Below are positions 1 to 7,568 of a DNA stretch of 64,000 nt, one piece after another; the first letter of the stretch is position 1, and every line of letters starts with the position of its first letter. The DNA comes from Geomonas azotofigens (lineage in GTDB: Bacteria; Desulfobacterota; Desulfuromonadia; Geobacterales; Geobacteraceae). Location of the stretch: NCBI RefSeq assembly GCF_018919395.1, contig NZ_JAHLME010000005.1, forward strand, positions 124,001 through 188,000, given 5' to 3'. A program made the translations under genes and the position numbers. Below the pieces are notes generated by a model that was not told the origin of the DNA, ran no database searches, and saw nothing but the letters and a program-made list of their open reading frames with translations.

Positions 1-273
1 CTCGCCCAGGTGCGGCTTGTCCTCGGCGCCAAAGGGACCGGGGGCGAATTCATGGCCAGCGGCAGCAAGAAGGAGTGCGTCCTGGCGCTCCTGCGCGGCA
101 TGCGCGACGCCCTCCTCGCCCTCCCCGTCCTCCTGCGAAAGCGGGCCGCGGTGATGCGGCACAAAAAACTCTCCAGCCACGACCTGCGCCGACTGCTCAG
201 CCGCCACCGCCTCAGCTACCGGGAACTTCTCGATGCGGACCGATCCGACGGCGGCAGCGGACGGACGAGCTGA
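1..273 (+). CDS. C-terminal end of a probable GT2 glycosyltransferase (5' partial)
   Basis: An open frame enters from the left edge and stops at 271-273. The readable end is basic and Leu/Arg-rich (LRKRAAVMRHKKLSSHDLRRL), which resembles the C-terminal tail of family 2 glycosyltransferases, where a helix rich in Arg and Leu follows the catalytic domain. The catalytic part lies outside the window, so the family is inferred from the tail and from the dense glycosyltransferase neighbourhood downstream. The stop is followed by about 120 bases before the ABC permease, which has its own candidate promoter, so this gene probably ends an upstream transcription unit. Confidence 0.45.
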   Translation, partial: LAQVRLVLGAKGTGGEFMASGSKKECVLALLRGMRDALLALPVLLRKRAAVMRHKKLSSHDLRRLLSRHRLSYRELLDADRSDGGSGRTS

Positions 274-314
274 AATACCCGTAACCGTCGCCCCTTGCGC
301 GCCTCAAATATCTA

Positions 315-343
315 TTGTGCGGGTGTGGCAATTGAACTATATT
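315..343 (+). promoter_or_regulatory. candidate sigma-70 promoter of the polysaccharide export genes
   Basis: TTGTGC at 315-320 and TATATT at 338-343 are separated by 17 bases. The stretch is AT-rich compared with its surroundings and sits about 50 bases ahead of the ATG at 394. If used, transcription would start near 350, which rules out the longer reading frame that begins at 295. Confidence 0.4.
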
Positions 344-393
344 TAGCCGGCGTTTTTAAAGTTTCCGCAGTCCCGGCATCGCAAAGGAAGTCC

Positions 394-1203
394 ATGCATA
401 GTATCAGGATGTTCATCTTGTTTCTCCGGGAGCTACTCTCGCGCCGGAACGTCGTTTACGAGTTGACGAAGCGGGACTTCAAAACAGGGTACCTCGGCTC
501 CTACCTCGGCATCATCTGGGCTTTCATCCTCCCCATTGCAACCACGCTCATATTCTGGTTCGTATTCCAGGTCGGCTTCAACTCCAAGCCCGTAGCCGAC
601 CATCCGTACATACTCTGGCTGGTCTGCGGTCTCGCCCCTTGGTTCTTCATCAGCGACTGCGTCAACAACAGCGCTAACTCCATCATTCAGAATGCCTTCG
701 TGGTCAAGAAGGTAGCCTTCAGCATCGGCATACTGCCGATCATCAAGATCCTGTCCGCACTCATCATTCATCTTATTTTCGTCGTGCTGGTCTTCTGCCT
801 TTTCACCTTCTATGGGTTCGCCACCGACCTTTACGTCCTCCAGGTGTTTTATTACCTTTTTTGCGCGCTCGTCTTCCTGACCGGACTGTCGTGGATCACT
901 TCGTCCGTGATGATCTTTTTTCGCGACCTGGGTCCGATCATCTCGATCGCGCTGCAGATGGGCTTCTACCTGACACCGATCTTTTGGAACCTGGAAATCC
1001 TGCCCAAGCAGTACCACATCTTCATACAGTTCAACCCCATCTTCTACATAGTCCAAGGCTACCGTGAGAGCTTCATTCTGAAGGTGTGGTTCTGGCAACA
1101 TTGGTCGACGACCATTTATTTCTGGGCGGTAGCCGCGACCGTGCTCGTCGCCGGCGCGGTGGTGTTCAGGCGGCTGCGCCCGCATTTCGCCGATGTCCTG
1201 TAA
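394..1203 (+). CDS. ABC-2 type polysaccharide export permease (Wzm-like)
   Basis: This 269-residue integral membrane protein has about six hydrophobic segments. It has the typical start of O-antigen/teichoic-acid export permeases: a short cytoplasmic helix, then LTKRDFKTGYLGSYLGIIWA leading into the first membrane span. A conserved late segment reads FNPIFYIVQGYRES. The family forms the channel that moves a finished, lipid-linked glycan from cytoplasm to periplasm, powered by a separate ATPase (here at 1816). The ATG at 394 was chosen because AAAGGAAG lies just upstream and the preceding 99 bases contain a promoter-like sequence. The length is normal for the family. The methyltransferase and ATPase genes follow within 25 bases and form one operon with it. 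Confidence 0.88.
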   Translation: MHSIRMFILFLRELLSRRNVVYELTKRDFKTGYLGSYLGIIWAFILPIATTLIFWFVFQVGFNSKPVADHPYILWLVCGLAPWFFISDCVNNSANSIIQNAFVVKKVAFSIGILPIIKILSALIIHLIFVVLVFCLFTFYGFATDLYVLQVFYYLFCALVFLTGLSWITSSVMIFFRDLGPIISIALQMGFYLTPIFWNLEILPKQYHIFIQFNPIFYIVQGYRESFILKVWFWQHWSTTIYFWAVAATVLVAGAVVFRRLRPHFADVL

Positions 1204-1226
1204 AAGCATCTGAAAGGTAGAATGAC

Positions 1227-1823
1227 ATGCATACCAGTTCGCTGGAACACATGGGCAGGTTGGTCGCCCAGTACCTCGACCCCGCGCAACCTATTGACGT
1301 CCTGGATATCGGAAGTTGGGATAAAAACGGCAGCTACAAGCAGTTCTTCCAGCGCCCGACGTGGACCTATACCGGCGTCGATCTCAGCCCCGGGAACAAC
1401 GTGGACGTGGTGCTGACGTCCCCGTACCGCCTCCCCTTCGCCTCAAACTCGGTCGACCTCGTCATCTCCGGCCAGGCGTTCGAGCATATCGAGTACTTCT
1501 GGCTCACCTGGCTCGAAATCGTCCGGGTGGTGAAGCCCGGCGGCCAGATTTTCCTGATCGCCCCCTCGCGCGGCAAGGAGCATCGCTACCCCGTCGACTG
1601 CTGGCGCTATTACCCCGACGGCTACGGCGCACTCGCCAAGTACGGCGCCATCGAACTGCGTGAAGTGCACACGGACTGGACCCCGCATGAAGCCAGCGAC
1701 AGCGCCCTCTGGGGTGACACGGTAGGTGTCTTCAGGAAGCCGGTTTTCCCTTTCTGGCAGGAGGCAAAGCAGAGGCTGCGCTACCTGCTCTCACAAAAAT
1801 TATGGCCGGGTGACAATGTCTGA
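1227..1823 (+). CDS. class I SAM-dependent methyltransferase
   Basis: The protein has 198 residues and a Rossmann-type methyltransferase fold: motif I reads VLDIGSWDKNGSY, then an acidic position follows in YTGVDLS, and the post-I block is LVISGQAFEHIEYFW with VVKPGG, as in Methyltransf_11 proteins. The gene lies between the permease and the ATPase of a glycan exporter and overlaps the ATPase start by eight bases, so translational coupling is likely. A role in methylating the exported glycan or a precursor is inferred from context; the substrate cannot be read from the sequence. Two ATGs (1222 and 1227) are close together, and only 1227 is in this frame. Confidence 0.75.
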   Translation: MHTSSLEHMGRLVAQYLDPAQPIDVLDIGSWDKNGSYKQFFQRPTWTYTGVDLSPGNNVDVVLTSPYRLPFASNSVDLVISGQAFEHIEYFWLTWLEIVRVVKPGGQIFLIAPSRGKEHRYPVDCWRYYPDGYGALAKYGAIELREVHTDWTPHEASDSALWGDTVGVFRKPVFPFWQEAKQRLRYLLSQKLWPGDNV

Positions 1824-3876
1824 GAACACAGCCATAACCGTAGAAAACCTGAGCAAGGTGTACCGCCTTTACGACTCTCCTTACCTGAGGCTCAAGGAGG
1901 CGCTCAATCCCTTCGGGAAGTGCTACCACAAGGACTTCTACGCCCTTTCCGGCGTTTCTTTCGAGATCCGCAAAGGCGAAACGGTGGGCATCATAGGGCG
2001 GAACGGCACCGGCAAGTCGACGCTGCTCAAAATCATCACCGGCGTCATTGCCCCAAGCAGCGGCAAGGTGACGGTGAACGGCAGGATCTCGGCGCTGCTC
2101 GAACTCGGAGCAGGCTTCAATCCCTTGATCAGCGGCCTTGAGAACATCTACTTCAACGGCACCCTCATCGGGTTCAGCAAGGAGCAGATCGACGCGAAAC
2201 TCGATGACATCCTCGCCTTCGCCGACATCGGCGACTTCATCCACCAGCCGGTAAAGACCTATTCGAGCGGCATGTTCATCCGCCTCGCCTTTGCCGTCGC
2301 GGTGCACGCCGAGCCCGAGATACTGATCGTGGACGAGGCCCTTTCTGTCGGCGACGTCATGTTCCAGGCGAAGTGCATGGACAGGATCAAGTCCATGATG
2401 GAGGCAGGCGTCACCACCCTCTTCGTCACCCACTCGATGGAGTCCATCAACACCCTGTGCAACCGGGCCATCATGCTTGACGGCGGCAAAATCTTCACCC
2501 AGGGCAAGCCCCAGGTGGTGACCCTGCAGTACTACCAGTTGCTGCGCGAGCAGGAGCACGCGGCGCAGGAAGCCAAGAAGACCCCGCACACCAAGGAGGC
2601 CCTGGAGGAGAAGTACCGCAAGATAAAGGAAGAGATCCAGGCGAAGGACCAGCAGGAGGATTACCGCTACGGTACGGGCGGCGCGCGCATCGTCGATTTC
2701 GACCTGCTCAACGGCGCGAACGAGAACTCCCCGGCGATCCGGTGCGGAGAAAGGTTCAAGGTGCGCCTGAAGGTGGAGTTTCTGACCGAAGTCAGGGACC
2801 CGTGCTTCGGCTTGATCATCAGCAACGTCGCCGGGCAGAACCTCCTGTCCGTGCACACCTATCACGACGGCAACGTTGCCTTTCCGCCTCAAAAGGCGGG
2901 CGACGTCCTCGAGGTCGAACTGGAGACGAGCATGCTGCTCAACCCCGGCAACTACCTCGTTTCCATCGGGGTCTCCGATGTCCGCACCCTGGGCGACTTC
3001 ACCAGTCTTGATGCCAGGAAGAACATCTGCAAGGTGGAGGTCTACGGCAAGGAGTACCATCACGGCATGATCCACCACCAGCCGAGGGTCAGGATCCTCG
3101 GCCCGCAGGCGCCTCAGTTGCGCCTGAACCAGCTGCAGGAGCTCTTCTGCAGCTGGAACGCCGAGCGGCTCGGCATCAGCGAGGCGGAAAGCAGGGAGCG
3201 CTTCGAGACGTCCTGGAACGTGCTCCCCGGCGGTCACAAGGGGGCAGCGTACCGCGAATTCGGCGCGACCTCCCACGAGATGTACAGCGTCTTTTGGAAC
3301 GACAGCAAAAGCGAGATGTTCCAAGCCTGCAAGATGCACGAGTACCTGCATTTATTGCGCATGATCGCCTACTCGAAACCCGTCTGGGCGGAAGACGACG
3401 TGGTCGTCCGCGAACTGCTGAAGCTGCCATCAGTTTCCATCATCGACTACGGCTGCGGCATGGCCCAAAGCTCGATGGCGCTCGCCGAACAGCTCCAGGC
3501 GCGGGGCAAGAAAGTCCGCCTGACGCTGGTCGACATTCCCTCCATCGTCACCGAGTTCCTCACCTGGACGACATCGAAGCTCGGCCTCGATGCCTCCTTT
3601 GCCGGATGCACCAGCGAGACCCCTCTGCCGGAGTTTCCCGGGTGCAACCTGGTCATCGCCACCGAGGTCTTCGAGCACATCCACGAGCCGGTCGAGGCGT
3701 TCCGCGCGCTGGATGCCGCCCTCGCCCCCGGCGGCTTCGTGGTGACCGACGTGAGCGACCATGCCGAGGAGTTCATGCACGTCACCCCGAACCTGGCACC
3801 GCTTCGGGAGGAAATCGAGAAGCTTGGCTACCAGGAGTTGGAAGCCAACCGCATCTTCAAAAAGATGCGAGACTGA
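1816..3876 (+). CDS. polysaccharide ABC transporter ATPase with Wzt C-terminal domain and fused methyltransferase
   Basis: This 686-residue protein has three parts. Residues 1-250 are an ABC ATPase with Walker A GRNGTGKST (about 61-69), signature YSSGM (149-153) and Walker B ILIVDEA (169-175). Residues about 275-430 form a beta-rich domain (starting RYGTGGARIVDFDLLNG) that matches the glycan-binding C-terminal domain of Wzt exporters, which recognises a capped chain end. Residues about 530-686 are a SAM methyltransferase with IDYGCGMAQSS and ATEVFEHIHEP. Wzt proteins normally end after the binding domain at about 430 residues, so the third domain is an extra fusion. It could cap the chain that the neighbouring domain reads. 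The start at 1816 overlaps the previous gene; the frame upstream has no ribosome site. Confidence 0.85.
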   Translation: MSENTAITVENLSKVYRLYDSPYLRLKEALNPFGKCYHKDFYALSGVSFEIRKGETVGIIGRNGTGKSTLLKIITGVIAPSSGKVTVNGRISALLELGAGFNPLISGLENIYFNGTLIGFSKEQIDAKLDDILAFADIGDFIHQPVKTYSSGMFIRLAFAVAVHAEPEILIVDEALSVGDVMFQAKCMDRIKSMMEAGVTTLFVTHSMESINTLCNRAIMLDGGKIFTQGKPQVVTLQYYQLLREQEHAAQEAKKTPHTKEALEEKYRKIKEEIQAKDQQEDYRYGTGGARIVDFDLLNGANENSPAIRCGERFKVRLKVEFLTEVRDPCFGLIISNVAGQNLLSVHTYHDGNVAFPPQKAGDVLEVELETSMLLNPGNYLVSIGVSDVRTLGDFTSLDARKNICKVEVYGKEYHHGMIHHQPRVRILGPQAPQLRLNQLQELFCSWNAERLGISEAESRERFETSWNVLPGGHKGAAYREFGATSHEMYSVFWNDSKSEMFQACKMHEYLHLLRMIAYSKPVWAEDDVVVRELLKLPSVSIIDYGCGMAQSSMALAEQLQARGKKVRLTLVDIPSIVTEFLTWTTSKLGLDASFAGCTSETPLPEFPGCNLVIATEVFEHIHEPVEAFRALDAALAPGGFVVTDVSDHAEEFMHVTPNLAPLREEIEKLGYQELEANRIFKKMRD

Positions 3877-3884
3877 GGCCGCCC

Positions 3885-4496
3885 ATGGAACCCTTCATCA
3901 AGATAGATCTCGACACCATGCTCGCCACCGGCGCTCCCATCGTCCTGGAGCTTGGCTGCGGCAGGACCAGAAGGCCGGGCAGAATCGGCATCGACCGGCT
4001 CGATTCCGCTGCGGTCGATATCGTGGCGGACGTGGAAGAAGGGCTCTCGTTCCTCCCCGACAATTCAGTCGACGCGATCCATTCCAAGAGTTTCTTCGAG
4101 CACGTCGAGAACCTGGAAGGGCTGATGAGAGAGATCGTCCGGGTGCTGAAGCCGGGCGCACAATGCCACGTATTCGTCCCCCATTTTTCCAACCCTTATT
4201 ACTACTCCGACTACACCCACAGCAAGTTCATGGGGCTGTACACCTTCTATTATTTCGTGGACGAGCAATACCAGTTGCAGAGGAAGGTTCCTACCTTCTA
4301 CACGGACATCCGCATCAGGGTCACCAGCCAGCACCTCGTCATCGCCAATCCCTTCAAGAAAGGGGCATGGTTTAAAAGACTTCTGGAGCGGCTCTTTAAC
4401 CGCTGCACCGGCTTCCAGGAATTCTACGAGGAGAACCTTTGCTACATTTTCCCGTGCTACGGCCTCCAGATAGCCTTCACGCCAGATAAACCATGA
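3885..4496 (+). CDS. SAM-dependent methyltransferase
   Basis: The protein has 203 residues with motif I VLELGCGRTRRPG, an acidic residue at the end of strand 2 (IGIDRLD) and the block SFFEHVENLEGL followed by VLKPGA. These are hallmarks of Methyltransf_11-type small-molecule or sugar methyltransferases. The C-terminal half is aromatic-rich (FYYFVDEQYQLQ) and may bind the acceptor. It begins eight bases after the ATPase stop and overlaps the next glycosyltransferase by four bases (ATGA), placing it firmly in the export operon. It is the third methyltransferase domain in 3.3 kb. The substrate is unknown. Confidence 0.72.
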   Translation: MEPFIKIDLDTMLATGAPIVLELGCGRTRRPGRIGIDRLDSAAVDIVADVEEGLSFLPDNSVDAIHSKSFFEHVENLEGLMREIVRVLKPGAQCHVFVPHFSNPYYYSDYTHSKFMGLYTFYYFVDEQYQLQRKVPTFYTDIRIRVTSQHLVIANPFKKGAWFKRLLERLFNRCTGFQEFYEENLCYIFPCYGLQIAFTPDKP

Positions 4497-5482
4497 ACGT
4501 CCTGCAGCGTCTCGCATCCTTTTTCCTGCCTCGCAAACCGCTCAAGGTCGGCTGGCTGCTCCTCGGCGACGCCAACACCGGCAGTTCCCGCATCCACGGT
4601 CTGAATATCCACAACTACCTGATCAAGCAGGGGGTGGAGTCGCTAATACTCCAGAGCAGCCCGCGCATGATCAACGCGCTGACCTTGTCCGAGGCCGAGC
4701 AGCAGAGCATCCTCGGCGCCGGATTCGACGTGCTGCTGTTTCAAAAAGTGCGCGACGCGAAGGCCCAGGCCTTCGCCAAGGAGGCCCGCAGGCGCCGCAT
4801 CCGCACCGTCTTCATACAGTGCGACTGCATCGAGACGGACATGGTCAGCGCGGTCGACGACCTGGTGGTGATCTCCGCCAACCTGCGTGACTACTACAGG
4901 GAAAAGTACGGAATCAACGCGACCGTCATCGAGGACGCCATAGAGGTCCCCACCGACCGGGTCAAGGTCCACACCCAGAAGGCCCCCCTGGAACTGGTCT
5001 GGGTCGGCTACTCCGACAACTGGGAATCGCTCGGCATGGTGCGCGACGCCCTGGCCCTTCCCGGGGGCGAAGGGTTCACCCTGAAGACCATCTCCAACCA
5101 CCCGGAGGCCGACGTGCCGTGGGCCCTGGAAACGGTGACCGACGAGATCCTCGCCTCCGACATCGCCGTCATCCCCGCCCACCTGCACGCCTGGGGCATG
5201 GGAAAATCGAGTAACCGCCTCACCATGTTCATGGCATTGGGCATGCCGGTGGTGGCTTCGCCGGTGCCCTCCTACCTGGACGTGGTGCGCCAGGGGGAAA
5301 ACGCGTTCATTGCCCGGAGCGCAGAAGAATGGCTGCACTTCCTGTCGCGGCTGCGCGATGACCGGCTCAGGAGCGAAATGGGAAGACAGGCAAGAGAAGA
5401 TGCCACGAAGCGCTTCAGCCTCGGCACGATCGGGCCGGTCTGGATCAACTTCCTGAAGTCAGGTCGCAAGGCGGTGCGGTGA
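4493..5482 (+). CDS. glycosyltransferase, GT4/GT1-like
   Basis: This 329-residue cytoplasmic protein has a GT-B layout. The N-terminal Rossmann half starts LKVGWLLLGDANTGSSRIHG. The C-terminal half contains SNRLTMFMALGMPVVASPVP, the glycine/proline-containing donor-sugar loop of group 1 glycosyltransferases, although the usual E-x7-E is altered. Somewhat shorter than the common 370-400 residues, it resembles proteins annotated as group 1 transferases in surface-glycan clusters. The donor and acceptor sugars cannot be told. The start overlaps the methyltransferase stop (ATGA) and the stop is two bases from the next start, so it is translated as part of the same operon. Confidence 0.65.
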   Translation: MNVLQRLASFFLPRKPLKVGWLLLGDANTGSSRIHGLNIHNYLIKQGVESLILQSSPRMINALTLSEAEQQSILGAGFDVLLFQKVRDAKAQAFAKEARRRRIRTVFIQCDCIETDMVSAVDDLVVISANLRDYYREKYGINATVIEDAIEVPTDRVKVHTQKAPLELVWVGYSDNWESLGMVRDALALPGGEGFTLKTISNHPEADVPWALETVTDEILASDIAVIPAHLHAWGMGKSSNRLTMFMALGMPVVASPVPSYLDVVRQGENAFIARSAEEWLHFLSRLRDDRLRSEMGRQAREDATKRFSLGTIGPVWINFLKSGRKAVR

Positions 5483-5483
5483 C

Positions 5484-6500
5484 ATGCCCAAAGTAAGCGT
5501 TATCATGAGCGTCTACAACAGCGAGCGCTTTCTGAGACAGGCCATCGACAGCATCCTGGCCCAGAGCTTCCGCGACTTCGAGTTCATCATCATCGATGAC
5601 GGCTCCACGGACGGCTCGGCTGCCATCATCAGATCGTACGACGACGCGCGGATCAGGATCATCACCCAGGACAACGTCGGCCTGACCAAGTCGCTCAACA
5701 AGGCGATGAAGATGGCTGCGGCAGAGTACCTGGCGAGGCAGGATGCCGATGACATCTCAGAGCCGGGTCGGCTGGCAAAGCAGGTGGCGGTCCTCGATGC
5801 CGATCCCGCCACCGTACTCGTCTCCGGCAACCTGCGCTACTTCTCGGAGGCGTGGAGCAGCGCCACCGAGTCGAACCGGGCGGTGCCCCCTCTCTTGGTG
5901 AAATGGCTGCTGCTTTTCTACAACCACGTCGGCGGACACAGCCAGGTGATGTTCAGAAGGGACGTCGCGGTGAAGCTGGGCGGCTACGACGAGGGGATCA
6001 GGTACAGCCAGGACTACGACCTGTGGCTGCGTTTGGCGGAGGCGGGGGGCGTCACCATTGTCCCCGAGGTCCTGCTCAACTTCCGGCACCACGACGCCAA
6101 CCTCTCGAAGATTGCAGCGGAGGAGCAGCAGCGCCAGAGCTACCTCAACTCAGCAGGGGCCATCGCCCGCAGATCGGGAGTTGCCGTATCTCCGGACGAT
6201 CTGCGCCTACTGCGCAAGTTCTGGCTCAAGAATTCGGGAGGAGTATCACGCGCCGAAGCCGGTCGAGCCGATCTTCTTTTCCGAGAAATCCTGGACGGGC
6301 TTTTCCTAAAGGGGCACCTGTCGGCAGTGGAGAAGGACAGCATCATGAAGTTCACTGCCCTTTTCTTCACCTTCAACGCCGAAATGTGCTCTCTCCCTGA
6401 AGACCGCGAGGCCCTCAGGCAACTGGGTCACAAGTGGGAGGCGGAAGCCCCGGGCGGGGGCCTGCTAGCGGTACACCGACTGGAGGGAAAGTTCCAGTAG
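5484..6500 (+). CDS. family 2 glycosyltransferase
   Basis: The 338-residue protein begins with the GT2 (GT-A) signature KVSVIMSVYNSERFLRQAI, then IIIDDGSTDGS and the acidic metal/nucleotide site ARQDADD (about residues 90-96). A later FRRDVAVKLGGYDE and SQDYDLWLRL match the acceptor-side block of this family. It transfers one sugar from a nucleotide donor onto the growing glycan on the cytoplasmic side. The C-terminal 100 residues are less conserved. Its closest relative in the window is the next gene (6618), with the same blocks in the same order, suggesting a tandem duplication. It ends the first tight run of the operon; 117 bases follow before the next gene. Confidence 0.85.
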   Translation: MPKVSVIMSVYNSERFLRQAIDSILAQSFRDFEFIIIDDGSTDGSAAIIRSYDDARIRIITQDNVGLTKSLNKAMKMAAAEYLARQDADDISEPGRLAKQVAVLDADPATVLVSGNLRYFSEAWSSATESNRAVPPLLVKWLLLFYNHVGGHSQVMFRRDVAVKLGGYDEGIRYSQDYDLWLRLAEAGGVTIVPEVLLNFRHHDANLSKIAAEEQQRQSYLNSAGAIARRSGVAVSPDDLRLLRKFWLKNSGGVSRAEAGRADLLFREILDGLFLKGHLSAVEKDSIMKFTALFFTFNAEMCSLPEDREALRQLGHKWEAEAPGGGLLAVHRLEGKFQ

Positions 6501-6617
6501 CAGAGTCAGTACGGCCCAATCAGGACGCGAAGTTTATGCAAGCAAAACGCCTCCTTTTGTGATACTAATCGGGACTTCAACGTCTCTAATACTGCGTCTG
6601 GTGCACAGGGTACGGTC

Positions 6618-7568
6618 TTGAGCATGCCATTGATATCGGTAGTGATGAGTGTCTACAACGGGGAACGGTACGTGGGCGAGGCGGTAGACAGCGTCCTCAG
6701 CCAGTCTCGCACCGACTTCGAGCTCATCGTCGTCGATGACGGCTCGACCGACGGCACGGCAGCCATCCTCGCGTCCTACACCGATCCACGCCTCAGAGTC
6801 ATCCGCCACGACAACCAGGGACTGACCCGGTCCCTGAACCTGGCCGTCGCGCAGGCCCGGGGGAAATACGTGGCGCGCCAGGACGCGGACGACCGCTCCC
6901 TCCCCGAGCGCCTGGCCATCCAGACGGATTTCCTCGACGCACACCCCGAGATAGCCCTGGTCGGCTCAGCCGTGAAGGTGATCAGCAGCCAAGGGGTCGA
7001 ACTGGCCACCTTCCGCCACCCGACCGAGCCCGCCGAGATAGCCGCCACCCTGCGCAGCTACAACTGTTTCTGGCACGGCTCCATCATGTTCCGGCGCGAC
7101 AGCTTTCTGGAACTGGGCGGCTACGACGAAAGGTTCGTGACCGCCCAGGACTACGACATGTGGCTGCGCTTCAGCGAGCGGCACCAGCTCGCCAACCTTC
7201 CGGAGCCCCTGTACGCCTACCGTTTCACCGTCGAGTCGGTGACCGTGCAGCGAATGGTGTCGCAGCACCGCCTTGCCGTGCTGGCACGACGCCTGGCCGA
7301 GGAGCGTGAGGGAGGAAGCCCGGATACAGTTCAAGACGTAGCATCCTACATCGCCCTCCCGCTCAGCCTCGCCGAGAGGCGCCAGATCATCAACAATTAC
7401 AAGCCCTGGTGCCGGCTGCTCATCAAAAACGGCCTCACCCGGGAGGCGGCGATCCTTATGGCTGCCCTCTTCAAACACCACCCGCGCCCACTGTTCCGGC
7501 TGTCATTCGCCTTAGCCAGGCTGGTCAACACCCCATCGGTTCTCACGAGGTTTCTCGAACATGCCTAA
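6618..7568 (+). CDS. family 2 glycosyltransferase
   Basis: The protein has about 316 residues and the GT2 core PLISVVMSVYNGERYVGEAV, VVDDGSTDGT and the acidic site ARQDADDRS, followed by FRRDSFLELGGYDE and TAQDYDMWLRF. It is a close paralogue of the gene at 5484. A TTG at 6618 has AGGG seven bases upstream; an ATG at 6624 is the alternative and would shorten the protein by two residues. The preceding 117 bases are relatively AT-rich and have no gene; a promoter there is possible but no convincing pair of boxes was found. The gene overlaps the start of the next one by eight bases. The sugar specificity is unknown. Confidence 0.85.
   Translation: MSMPLISVVMSVYNGERYVGEAVDSVLSQSRTDFELIVVDDGSTDGTAAILASYTDPRLRVIRHDNQGLTRSLNLAVAQARGKYVARQDADDRSLPERLAIQTDFLDAHPEIALVGSAVKVISSQGVELATFRHPTEPAEIAATLRSYNCFWHGSIMFRRDSFLELGGYDERFVTAQDYDMWLRFSERHQLANLPEPLYAYRFTVESVTVQRMVSQHRLAVLARRLAEEREGGSPDTVQDVASYIALPLSLAERRQIINNYKPWCRLLIKNGLTREAAILMAALFKHHPRPLFRLSFALARLVNTPSVLTRFLEHA

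Noticed and set aside
295-393. N-terminal extension of the ABC permease from 295
   Set aside because: The extension has no ribosome site, overlaps a promoter-like sequence, and lacks family similarity; the ATG at 394 has a good ribosome site.
1732-3351. 539-residue open frame on the - strand
   Set aside because: It is antisense to the ABC ATPase, which has Walker A, signature and Walker B motifs; the antisense product has no recognisable motif.
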